Shown piece by piece: positions 1-6,731 of a stretch of DNA of 8,034 nucleotides. Under the pieces are notes generated by a model that was given only the letters and a program-made list of their open reading frames with translations, had not been told where the DNA came from and did not search any database. Each line of letters begins with the position of its first letter. Position 1 is the stretch's first letter. The DNA comes from Propionibacteriaceae bacterium (GTDB taxonomy: Bacteria > Actinomycetota > Actinomycetes > Propionibacteriales > Propionibacteriaceae). The translations under genes were made by a program, and so were the position numbers. The DNA lies in contig JAIRRM010000142.1 of the NCBI GenBank assembly GCA_031255975.1, positions 1-8,034 on the forward strand. The letters are read 5' to 3'.

Positions 1-1
1 A

Positions 2-205
2 GAAGATCGCATGGTGAAGCACGCCTTCGCCCAAGCCAGCGCCGACACCGCTCCGGTCGGGCTGCCGGTGGTACCGGAGCAGTACCGGGCGCGGTTCGCT
101 GTACTCACCAGGGGCGCGCAACGTCCCGACGCCACGGAATCAGAACGTAACCCTCGTGCGAAGTCGGCCCGGCTGCGCGCCGTACAACGGATCAAGGAGG
201 CATGA
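2..205 (+). CDS. rsmH: RsmH (MraW), 16S rRNA C1402 N4-methyltransferase, 3' end only
   Basis: Only the last 67 codons are present; the gene enters from the left edge and ends at TGA 203-205. The visible part starts EDRMVKHAF, matching the conserved LEDR-VK-F segment of RsmH. It continues with RFAVLTRGAQRPDATE and NPRAKSARLRAVQRIKEA, the family's C-terminal signature (LTRGA-P--E---NPRA-SARLRA-R). RsmH uses S-adenosylmethionine to methylate N4 of C1402 in the decoding centre of 16S rRNA. The SAM-binding N-terminal part lies outside the window. It normally follows mraZ and precedes ftsL in dcw clusters, which agrees with the next gene. The final codons overlap the ribosome binding site of the ftsL-like gene. 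Identification is secure from motifs and context; start and full length cannot be judged. Confidence 0.95.
   Translation, partial: EDRMVKHAFAQASADTAPVGLPVVPEQYRARFAVLTRGAQRPDATESERNPRAKSARLRAVQRIKEA
194..200 (+). promoter_or_regulatory. Strong ribosome binding site that sets a TTG start for ftsL
   Basis: AAGGAGG lies 6 nt before TTG 207-209. The nearby ATG at 202-204 reads ATG-AGT-TGA and stops at once, so it cannot be the start. The in-frame ATG at 156 lies deep inside rsmH and would add 17 residues with no family match. The site sits inside the last codons of rsmH, so translation of the two genes is probably coupled. Confidence 0.8.
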
Positions 206-206
206 G

Positions 207-830
207 TTGAGCGCACTGCTAGCTCCTGTGGTACCTGAGGTCACCGGCCCGGGGCCGGTCAGCTTGCGCCCGGTAGAGGCGGCAAACAGCGATGTCCGCC
301 GGTTGCCGTTATTGGTACTCATATCACTGCTGCTCGTGGCGGGGATGGGTGGTCTGCTGGCGCTGAGCATCTACATTCAGGATCTTTCCCTTGAGTATCG
401 CGCACTACAAGCCACCGCCCAGACACTGGGCAATCAGGAGGCGGAACTCCGAGTGGCCGTCAACGCCGAACGTTCCACCGCCAACCTGGCGCAGCGGGCC
501 AGCCTACTCGGCATGGTGCCGTATCCGTACCCGGCGGTAATCAACCTGGGCGACGGAACCATCAGTGGCGATCTCAGGCCCGCCAGTGGGAATGAACTTG
601 GCAATCAGGTCTGGAACGGACAGGTGCCGGCACCTGAACTCCCGGTGCCAGAAGTGATTCCGTCTCCAAGACCTAGCGTCACTCCGCCGCCGACAGCTAC
701 GCCAACTACGACGCCAACCCCGGATACCCCCGAAGGTGGTGCCGAGAACGCCGATACCACCGCCGATACCGGCACCATCACAGATACCGACACCATCACA
801 GATACCGACACCGAGGCGGGTGACCAGTGA
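207..830 (+). CDS. ftsL: FtsL-like septum formation protein with Pro/Thr/Asp-rich tail
   Basis: This is a 207-residue bitopic membrane protein read from TTG 207, one nt after the rsmH stop. Residues 1-32 form a short cytoplasmic part, and 33-55 (LPLLVLISLLLVAGMGGLLA onward) are one membrane segment. Residues 57-100 are a likely coiled coil (QDLSLEYRALQATAQTLG onward), followed by RASLLGMVPYPYPAVINLGDG, which fits the A--LGMVP---PA--L-DG segment of actinobacterial FtsL proteins. From about residue 139 the tail is low complexity: Pro/Thr-rich to 175, then acidic with seven Asp-Thr dipeptides. FtsL normally pairs with a DivIC/FtsB-type protein and FtsQ and helps activate FtsW-FtsI at the septum. 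Position between rsmH and ftsI supports the call, since sequence conservation in this family is weak. The tail is longer than in a minimal FtsL, and its role is unknown. The stop overlaps the ftsI start (GTGA). Confidence 0.82.
   Translation: MSALLAPVVPEVTGPGPVSLRPVEAANSDVRRLPLLVLISLLLVAGMGGLLALSIYIQDLSLEYRALQATAQTLGNQEAELRVAVNAERSTANLAQRASLLGMVPYPYPAVINLGDGTISGDLRPASGNELGNQVWNGQVPAPELPVPEVIPSPRPSVTPPPTATPTTTPTPDTPEGGAENADTTADTGTITDTDTITDTDTEAGDQ
773..812 (+). repeat. 18-bp in-frame tandem repeat in the ftsL tail
   Basis: Two perfect 18-bp copies of CACCATCACAGATACCGA lie at 773-790 and 791-808, followed by a 4-nt start of a third copy (809-812). The hexamer GATACC, encoding Asp-Thr, also occurs in the same frame at 723, 753 and 765. 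The repeat length is a multiple of three, so gain or loss of a copy would keep the frame. It encodes the TITDTDTITDTDT stretch at the protein's C-terminus. Confidence 0.9.
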
Positions 831-2698
831 ACCAGCAACCTATCGCCGCTTCGCGTGCGCTCATCATGGGGCGACGCACCTGGATATTCAGCATTGTGAT
901 GGCGATCATGGCCTCCATCGCCATGGGTCGGGCGCTGCTGGTACAGGGCATCGATGCCGCTGGGGCCGCCGCCCAAGCGGCCGACGACATGACGATGTCC
1001 ACCCCTATCAAAGCTGCGCGCGGCACCATCACCGACCGTAACGGGTCGGTGCTCGCCGAGGATTACGCCGTGGTGCGGTTGATAGCCGACCCTTGGAATA
1101 TCCAAACCAACGGCATCGTGGACCGCGAACTCACCGCAGACGAGAAAGCCGAGGCCGCCATGGCACCGGCGGCCATCGCGCAAATCTTGGTGGAACATCT
1201 CGGGGGCGACATCGGTGACTACATGTATCACCTCACCCGTACCACTTTTGACGACGGCGAACCCAATCAGTACGAACGGGTGGCCAGCAACGTGCCGATG
1301 TACACATATCAGCGGATCAAAGCTGACATGCGCGCGGGTTGCGGTGACGCCGTGGTGGGCGGCTGCTACTACGGGATAAACATGGAGGCGACACCGAAAC
1401 GCTCATACCCGAACGGCATGATCGCCGCGAATGTGGTGGGGTTCACACTGGCGGACGAGCTGGGTAACCGTAGTGGAGCCGCCGGTGTGGAGCAGTTCTT
1501 CGATGACCTACTCGCGGGCCGGGACGGCACCGAGACCTACCTGTCAGGTGGCTACGGGGTCATTCCGTTTGCCGACGCCACGCTGGTTCCCGCGATAGAC
1601 GGGGCGGACGTACAACTCACTTTGGATTCCGAACTACAGTACGCCGTGCAGCAGGAGCTACAGGCGGCGGTGACGAAAGCCGGGGCCGGGCAAGGGTGGG
1701 CTGTCGTGATGAACGTGAATACGGCTGAAATCTTGGCCATCGCCAACTACCCGACATATGACCCCAACATTTTCGGTGAGACGGCGCAGTCAGATTTAGG
1801 TAACCGCGCCGTGGACTCACCGTATGAACCAGGATCGGTGGCCAAAGTGCTTACCATGGCGGCACTGCTCGATCAGGGATTGATCGACAACGACACCAGG
1901 GTGGTGGTGCCGTCATCCATCGATTCCGGGGACGATGTCGTCTCGGACGCCTGGCGGCACGGCACGCTGTATATGACCGCTCGCGGCGTTTTGGCCGAGT
2001 CCTCGAACGTGGGCACCATCAAGCTCGCCCGGTTAGTCGACAAGGCGGTGTTGCACGACTATTGGATGCGGCTGGGTCTGGGTAGTCCCACTGGTATCGA
2101 ACTTCCAGAGGGGTTGGATACCACCCTTGGAGTGATACCTGGAGCCGATATGGCCGACTACACCCGTGATCGGGCCGTTTTCGGACAGGCCATGACCGTG
2201 ACCAGCGTCCAGATGGCGGCGGCTTTGGCCGCAGTGGTGAACGGAGGCGTTTATCACGCCCCGCGCATTGTCGCGTCGGTGACGGATGCGGGCGGCAATG
2301 TTGTTTACACCCCGGAAACAGAGGCGCGGAGAGTTATCAGCGCCGAAGCGTCTGCGGCGGTGCGGGACATGATGGAGGCGCAGGCGCGGGCGATGTACTC
2401 AGAAAACGACCAAGTGCCTGGGTACCGGACATTGGGTAAATCCGGTACGGCGCAGCGTGTGAATCCGGAAACCGGCCTGTACGACGACGACAGCTACACG
2501 TCGTCGTATGTGGCGATCGGCCCGGCAGAAGACCCGACGATCTTGGTGTACGTTGTGCTGGATGACACCGGGTACGGCGGCAACACCATGGCTCGTCCGC
2601 CGGCTATCAATGTATTGCGTTACGCGTTGCCGCGCTATGGGTTCGCGCCCGCTGGCTATGTGGCCCCTTATGTGGGGGATCTGTACTACCGACCTTAG
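827..2698 (+). CDS. ftsI: FtsI/PbpB (PBP3-type), class B penicillin-binding protein, septal transpeptidase
   Basis: This 623-residue protein cross-links septal peptidoglycan as the D,D-transpeptidase partner of FtsW. A short cytoplasmic N-terminus with GRR leads into one membrane segment at about 18-38. The pedestal domain begins at RGTITDRNGSVLAED (65-79), the usual class B start. The transpeptidase domain carries all three penicillin-binding motifs: S337-V-A-K340 (within YEPGSVAK, catalytic Ser337), S392-S-N394, and K538-S-G-T541. GNRAVDSPYEPGS and VFGQAMTVTSVQMAAA are further family blocks. No PASTA repeat follows; the protein ends soon after the domain, and its length is normal for the family. 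The GTG start at 827 overlaps the ftsL stop, with a weak GAGG at 813-816. The third motif is KSGT rather than the commoner KTGT, which is also known in functional PBPs. Cys172 and Cys180 lie outside the membrane and may pair. TAG stop. Confidence 0.95.
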   Translation: MNQQPIAASRALIMGRRTWIFSIVMAIMASIAMGRALLVQGIDAAGAAAQAADDMTMSTPIKAARGTITDRNGSVLAEDYAVVRLIADPWNIQTNGIVDRELTADEKAEAAMAPAAIAQILVEHLGGDIGDYMYHLTRTTFDDGEPNQYERVASNVPMYTYQRIKADMRAGCGDAVVGGCYYGINMEATPKRSYPNGMIAANVVGFTLADELGNRSGAAGVEQFFDDLLAGRDGTETYLSGGYGVIPFADATLVPAIDGADVQLTLDSELQYAVQQELQAAVTKAGAGQGWAVVMNVNTAEILAIANYPTYDPNIFGETAQSDLGNRAVDSPYEPGSVAKVLTMAALLDQGLIDNDTRVVVPSSIDSGDDVVSDAWRHGTLYMTARGVLAESSNVGTIKLARLVDKAVLHDYWMRLGLGSPTGIELPEGLDTTLGVIPGADMADYTRDRAVFGQAMTVTSVQMAAALAAVVNGGVYHAPRIVASVTDAGGNVVYTPETEARRVISAEASAAVRDMMEAQARAMYSENDQVPGYRTLGKSGTAQRVNPETGLYDDDSYTSSYVAIGPAEDPTILVYVVLDDTGYGGNTMARPPAINVLRYALPRYGFAPAGYVAPYVGDLYYRP

Positions 2699-2761
2699 AA
2701 TCGTCTGTGCGGCATAGGCTGCTTCGCCCGTTGAGCGCAGATCGTCAGGAGAATCCACCAC
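2699..2761 (+). other. ftsI-murF gap, the usual site of murE
   Basis: This 63-nt stretch is the longest non-coding interval in the window. Actinobacterial dcw clusters usually carry murE here. No MurE-like peptide can be read from it in any frame. AGGAG at 2747-2751 serves murF, 10 nt before its ATG. There is no hairpin followed by a T run, so no intrinsic terminator. TAGAAT at 2696-2701 resembles a -10 box, but no convincing -35 box sits 16-18 nt upstream, so a promoter is not supported. Confidence 0.6.
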
Positions 2762-4186
2762 ATGATCCCGATTACAGCGACAGATGCCGCTGGACTGCTT
2801 GCCGCCCGGCTGATCGGTGAAGCTACGACGTTGCTCGGCCCAGACGTGACGATTGATTCCCGTACGGTGGTACCAGGCGCATTGTTCGCGGCCATCGTCG
2901 GCGAACACAACGACGGGCACGCCTATGCGCCGCAGGCGGCGGCCTCGGGGGCGGCGGCGGTATTGGTGCAGCACGAGGTGGCCGTGGCCGTGCCGCAGTT
3001 GGTGGTTTCGGATGTGGTGGCCGCGCTGGCGACGCTGGCCAGGGAGACGGTGGCCACCGCGAAGGCCCAGGGGCTCAAGGTGCTGGCGCTCACCGGATCG
3101 TCCGGCAAGACATCCACCAAGGACATGCTGGCGCAGATCATGGAACTGTCCGGCTCCACGGTGTCCCCGGTCAACTCGCTCAACAACGCCACCGGGATGC
3201 CACTGACAGCGCTGCGCGTGGTGGGCGACACCAAGTTCTTGGTGTCGGAGTTGGGGGCCAACCATGTGGGCGAAATCGCCGGGTACACCCAGGTGGCTCC
3301 ACCCGATGTGGCGGCGGTGCTGAACGTGGGGTTGGCGCATCTGGGCGAGTTCGGTTCCCGCGAGCACATCGCCCAGGCAAAAGGCGAGATAGTCGCGCCG
3401 TTGCGCCCGGATGACTGGGCTATCCTCAACGCCGCCGATCCGTTGGTGACGGCGATGGCGGAGCGTACCCGGGCTCGTATCGGGTGGTTCGGTGACGTGA
3501 ACTGCGAAGAGCCCCGTTCCGAACTGTGGGTGGGGGTGCGAAAGCAGACCGCTGACGCCTTCGAGCGTCCCAGTTTTCTGCTGTACGGTCGAACACCCAC
3601 TTGCCACTTCGAATTTCCGGTGACGCTACGATTCGCCGGGGCACACATGGCCAGCAATGCCGCCGCTGCCGCCGCGATGGCGCTTGCCGCCAAAGTGCCG
3701 CCGGAAACGGTCGCCACCGGGTTGAACGCGGCCCGGCCTCGCTCCCGTTGGCGTATGGAATTACACCGGCTAAACACCGGCACTCTCATCATCAACGACG
3801 CCTACAACGCCAATCCGATCTCGGTACAGGCCGCGTTTAGTGTGATCGAAAAACTGCGCGCTGAGCGGCACCGCGCCGGGGAGTCGGTACGGGTGACCGC
3901 GGTGCTGGGCGACATGTTGGAGTTGGGAGCGGAATCCGCCGCGCTGCACCGTGAGGTGGGACGGCAGGCTAAAGCGGCGGGCATTGATACGGTGATCGCG
4001 GTGGGGGACTACGCCGCAGACGTGGTCGCTGGCGCTGGAACGGCAGTGGTGGCTTCTAAGGCTGACGTGCCGGGTCTGCTACCGTACGGTGCGGCTGACG
4101 TTATTCTGTTGAAGGGCAGCCATAGTGTTGGTCTGGAGGCCGTCGCGGATGGCTTGATAGCCCATTTCGGGGAGGCAGACGTATGA
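2762..4186 (+). CDS. murF: MurF, UDP-MurNAc-tripeptide:D-Ala-D-Ala ligase
   Basis: MurF is the ATP-dependent cytoplasmic ligase that adds D-alanyl-D-alanine to the UDP-MurNAc-tripeptide, completing the pentapeptide. The 474 residues match the family length. The N-terminal domain contains IDSRTVVPGALFAAIVGEHN (31-50), which binds the UDP substrate. The central ATPase domain has the P-loop TGSSGKTS (111-118), NSLNNATGMPLTALR (138-152), SELGANHVGEI (162-172), NVGLAHLGEFGS (188-199) and QAKGEI (205-210), where Lys207 is the expected carbamylated lysine. INDAYNANP (344-352) separates MurF from MurE and MurC; the C-terminal domain includes LGDMLELG and LLKGSHSVGLEA. No MurE-type D-[ND]-P-R substrate motif is present, so this is not a MurE. 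ATG 2762 is preceded by AGGAG. The end overlaps mraY by 4 nt (ATGA). The amino acid at position 3 of the substrate cannot be read from this gene. Confidence 0.96.
   Translation: MIPITATDAAGLLAARLIGEATTLLGPDVTIDSRTVVPGALFAAIVGEHNDGHAYAPQAAASGAAAVLVQHEVAVAVPQLVVSDVVAALATLARETVATAKAQGLKVLALTGSSGKTSTKDMLAQIMELSGSTVSPVNSLNNATGMPLTALRVVGDTKFLVSELGANHVGEIAGYTQVAPPDVAAVLNVGLAHLGEFGSREHIAQAKGEIVAPLRPDDWAILNAADPLVTAMAERTRARIGWFGDVNCEEPRSELWVGVRKQTADAFERPSFLLYGRTPTCHFEFPVTLRFAGAHMASNAAAAAAMALAAKVPPETVATGLNAARPRSRWRMELHRLNTGTLIINDAYNANPISVQAAFSVIEKLRAERHRAGESVRVTAVLGDMLELGAESAALHREVGRQAKAAGIDTVIAVGDYAADVVAGAGTAVVASKADVPGLLPYGAADVILLKGSHSVGLEAVADGLIAHFGEADV
4169..4175 (+). promoter_or_regulatory. Ribosome binding site of mraY, inside murF
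   Basis: GGGGAGG lies 7 nt before the mraY ATG at 4183 and within the last codons of murF. Together with the ATGA overlap it indicates coupled translation of murF and mraY. Confidence 0.7.
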
Positions 4187-5253
4187 AGACGGTTGTCGGC
4201 GCGGGGATAGTTGCGCTGCTGATCGCGTTGATCGGCACCAGATTCTGGATCAATCTGTTGGTGAAGCGTCAGTATGGGCAGTTTGTACGCAGTGACGGCC
4301 CCCAGTCGCATTCGGTCAAGCGTGGCACCCCCACCATGGGTGGTGTGGTGATCGTCGGCGCGGTGGTGGTGGCGTACGCGGTCGCCCATGTGGCCACCAG
4401 CACCCCTCCCACCGCGAGCGGGCTGTTGTTGCTCGGTCTGATGCTGGGTGCCAGCTTTTTGGGTTTCCTGGATGACTGGTCGAAGATCAGCCAACAGCGC
4501 TCACTCGGGCTGTCGCCGCGTGCCAAACTCATTGGCCAGGCCGTGCTGGGCTTCGCGTTCGGTTACCTGGCGTTGCGGTTCCCTGACGAGCGGGGCATCA
4601 CCCCGGCGTCGCAGTACGTGTCATTCTTGCGCGATATTCAGTGGGTGAAACTGCCGATCATTCTGGCGATCCTCTGGATGACGTTCCTGATTACCGCGTA
4701 CTCCAACGCCGTGAATCTCACCGATGGCTTGGACGGGCTGGCCACCGGGGCTTCCGGCATCGTGTTCGCGGCATACTCGCTCATCAACATCTGGCAACGG
4801 AATCAGTGGTGCGGTGACGACATTGAGATACAGCAGTTGTGCTATGACGTGCGAAACCCGCTCGACCTGGCGGGTATCGCGGTGGCGCTGGCCGGGGCCT
4901 GTTTCGGGTTCTTGTGGTGGAACGCCCGTCCGGCCATGATCTTCATGGGCGATACCGGGTCGCTGGCGTTGGGAGCGACGATGGCCGGTATGGCGATCTT
5001 CACCCGTACCGAACTGCTGCTCACCATCATGGGGTTGCTGTTCGTGGTGGAGACCGCATCGTCTGCGATTCAAGTGGGTTATTTCAAGCTCACCCACGGT
5101 AAACGTTTCTTCAAGATGGCACCGATACATCACCACTTCGAGTTACTGGGGTGGGATGAAATCACCGTCGTCATCAGGTTCTGGATCATCTCTGGAATCG
5201 CCGCCGCCGGGGCGTTCGGGCTGTTCTACGCGGAATGGGTAGTGGGGCAGTGA
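4183..5253 (+). CDS. mraY: MraY, phospho-MurNAc-pentapeptide translocase
   Basis: MraY is a polytopic membrane enzyme that transfers phospho-MurNAc-pentapeptide from UDP to undecaprenyl phosphate, giving lipid I. The 356 residues are typical, and about ten hydrophobic segments can be seen. Diagnostic parts are [14 protein letters not shown] (41-54); FLDDWSK (95-101) with the Asp97-Asp98 pair; [13 protein letters not shown] (175-187); [11 protein letters not shown] (254-264) with the Mg2+-binding Asp257; and [13 protein letters not shown] (312-324) with the three-His loop. The loop before [20 protein letters not shown] contains CYDVRNP, an insertion typical of actinobacterial MraY. Cys210 and Cys220 lie in this loop, which should face outside, so a disulfide is possible. 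The start is ATG 4183 inside the murF stop. The TGA stop overlaps the likely GTG start of murD. Confidence 0.97.
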   Translation: MKTVVGAGIVALLIALIGTRFWINLLVKRQYGQFVRSDGPQSHSVKRGTPTMGGVVIVGAVVVAYAVAHVATSTPPTASGLLLLGLMLGASFLGFLDDWSKISQQRSLGLSPRAKLIGQAVLGFAFGYLALRFPDERGITPASQYVSFLRDIQWVKLPIILAILWMTFLITAYSNAVNLTDGLDGLATGASGIVFAAYSLINIWQRNQWCGDDIEIQQLCYDVRNPLDLAGIAVALAGACFGFLWWNARPAMIFMGDTGSLALGATMAGMAIFTRTELLLTIMGLLFVVETASSAIQVGYFKLTHGKRFFKMAPIHHHFELLGWDEITVVIRFWIISGIAAAGAFGLFYAEWVVGQ

Positions 5254-6731
5254 TCGAATGGTTGGATAACGCGGATCGCTACTGCCCATGGGCTGAAGCC
5301 AAAGTGGTGGTGGCGGGGCTTGGTGCCGCCGGGTTCGCGTCCGCTGACGCGCTGCTCGAAGTGGGGGCCCAGGTGCTCGCCGTAGATGACTCCGCCTCCG
5401 AGACGGTGGCCGACAGGGCCGCGCTGCTGGAAGTGTTGGGCGCTCAGATACGTATCGGCCCCGGTTCGTCTCAGCTTTTGGACGTCGACGCCGATTTGGT
5501 CATCGCCTCGCCTGGCTGGCACCCTGGCCAGCCGCTGCTGCGGCAGGCCGCCGCACGGGGCGTGCCGATCTGGGGTGACATCGAATTGGCGTGGCGCATG
5601 ATGCATCCCGACCGGGTGGTGCCGTGGCTGGCCATCACCGGCACCGACGGCAAAACCACCACCACTCAGATGCTGGCGTCGATTCTGGCCGCAGCCGGGC
5701 TAAAGGTGGCCGCTGTCGGTAACATCGGGCGCCCTATCATCGAAGCCATCAACGATGAGATCGACTACGACGTGTTCGCCGTCGAACTCGGCGCGCCGGA
5801 ACTGCATTGGGTGCATTCGTTACGGCCGCACTCCGCGGCGGTGCTCAACGTCTATCCCGATCATCTGGAGTGGTACGCGGATGTGCCCGATCCGGCGGCG
5901 GCCGCCGACCCGTACGCCGGATACACCGCCGACAAGGCGCGCATCTATCACCAGGTGACCCACTGCTGCGTCTATAACGTCGATGAGCCGCTCACCCGAA
6001 AGCTGGTGGAGGACGCCGATGTGGTGGAAGGTGCCCGGGCCATCGGTTTCACGCTCGGTATCCCGGGGCTGGGGATGCTGGGTGTAGTGGACGACCTACT
6101 GGTGGATCGCGCGTTCATTGAGCAACGGGCCACTTCGGCGCTACCGCTCGCGGCGGTGAGCGATGTGCGAGCGAACTATCAGCACAACATCTCCAACGCG
6201 CTGGCTGCGGCGGCGTTGGCCCGCAGCTTCGGGGTGAATGCTACCGCCGTGGCCCAGGGGCTGCGCGACTTCCAGATTGACCGGCATCGCATCGAGACCA
6301 TAGCCGAGATCGACAATGTGGCCTACGTCGATGATTCGAAAGCGACCAACTGGCACGCAGCGCGCGGCTCATTGACATCGTTTGAGCATGTCGTATGGAT
6401 CGCCGGCGGCCAGACCAAAGGGTTGTCGTTCGACGAACTGGTGAGTGAGATCGCACCCCGGCTGCGGGGGGTGGTGCTCATCGGCGTTGGCCGTGGCGAC
6501 ATCGCCGCCGCATTGGCCCGGCAGGCTCCCGAGGTGCCGGTGGTGGTGTTGGACGAACCGACCAGCGTCGTGATGCACGAAGCCGTGCGCGCCGCCGCCG
6601 CTATGGCCGAGCCAGGTGATACCGTGCTACTAGCCCCTGCCGCGGCGAGCCGCGACATGTGGACTGGGTACGAGGCGCGCGGAGCCTCGTACCGTGAGGC
6701 CGTCTACGAGCTTCCCCAAGGAGACGCCTGA
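5250..6731 (+). CDS. murD: MurD, UDP-MurNAc-L-Ala:D-Glu ligase
   Basis: MurD is the cytoplasmic ATP-dependent ligase that adds D-glutamate to UDP-MurNAc-L-alanine. Numbering from GTG 5250 (493 residues): a Rossmann-like N-terminal domain with [12 protein letters not shown] (19-30) and SPGWHPGQP (87-95); the P-loop [10 protein letters not shown] (130-139); [10 protein letters not shown] (200-209) with the metal-binding His205; ADKARIY (227-233) with the expected carbamylated Lys229; DDSKATN (361-367); and [12 protein letters not shown] (386-397). The C-terminal [19 protein letters not shown] matches actinobacterial MurD. The usual ELSSFQL segment reads ELGAPEL (179-185) here. GTG 5250 gives a GTGA overlap like other junctions in this operon. 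An in-frame ATG at 5235 would add five residues (498) and a 19-nt overlap. Neither start has a strong ribosome binding site, so the start is uncertain. It ends at TGA 6729-6731, sharing one base with ftsW. Confidence 0.93.
   Translation: MIEWLDNADRYCPWAEAKVVVAGLGAAGFASADALLEVGAQVLAVDDSASETVADRAALLEVLGAQIRIGPGSSQLLDVDADLVIASPGWHPGQPLLRQAAARGVPIWGDIELAWRMMHPDRVVPWLAITGTDGKTTTTQMLASILAAAGLKVAAVGNIGRPIIEAINDEIDYDVFAVELGAPELHWVHSLRPHSAAVLNVYPDHLEWYADVPDPAAAADPYAGYTADKARIYHQVTHCCVYNVDEPLTRKLVEDADVVEGARAIGFTLGIPGLGMLGVVDDLLVDRAFIEQRATSALPLAAVSDVRANYQHNISNALAAAALARSFGVNATAVAQGLRDFQIDRHRIETIAEIDNVAYVDDSKATNWHAARGSLTSFEHVVWIAGGQTKGLSFDELVSEIAPRLRGVVLIGVGRGDIAAALARQAPEVPVVVLDEPTSVVMHEAVRAAAAMAEPGDTVLLAPAAASRDMWTGYEARGASYREAVYELPQGDA
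6718..6724 (+). promoter_or_regulatory. Ribosome binding site of ftsW, inside murD
   Basis: AAGGAGA lies 6 nt before ATG 6731 within the final codons of murD. It fixes the ftsW start at the TGATG junction and suggests reinitiation or coupling between the two genes. Confidence 0.75.

Noticed and set aside
736..1041. A + strand frame with Pro/Ile/Thr repeats and a His-rich end
   Set aside because: It is an out-of-frame reading of the ftsL tail and the ftsI start, which have the real family matches and the proper start-stop junction.
605..1231. A 208-codon open frame on the - strand across ftsL and ftsI
   Set aside because: The Val/Gly/Ser-rich repeats in it are the reverse reading of the Asp-Thr and Pro/Thr codons of the ftsL tail.
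2399..3607. A 402-codon open frame on the - strand, antisense to ftsI and murF
   Set aside because: It spans the end of ftsI and most of the first half of murF, both securely identified. Its translation is rich in Arg, His and Gly with no domain, as expected of an opposite-strand shadow in G+C-rich coding DNA.
2923..3795. A 290-codon open frame on the - strand within murF
   Set aside because: It is wholly antisense to murF, overlaps the other antisense frame, has low-complexity Ala/Ser composition and shows no motif.
4009..4494. A 161-codon open frame on the - strand across murF and mraY
   Set aside because: It is antisense to two well-identified genes and its Gln/His/Arg-rich sequence lacks any recognisable fold.
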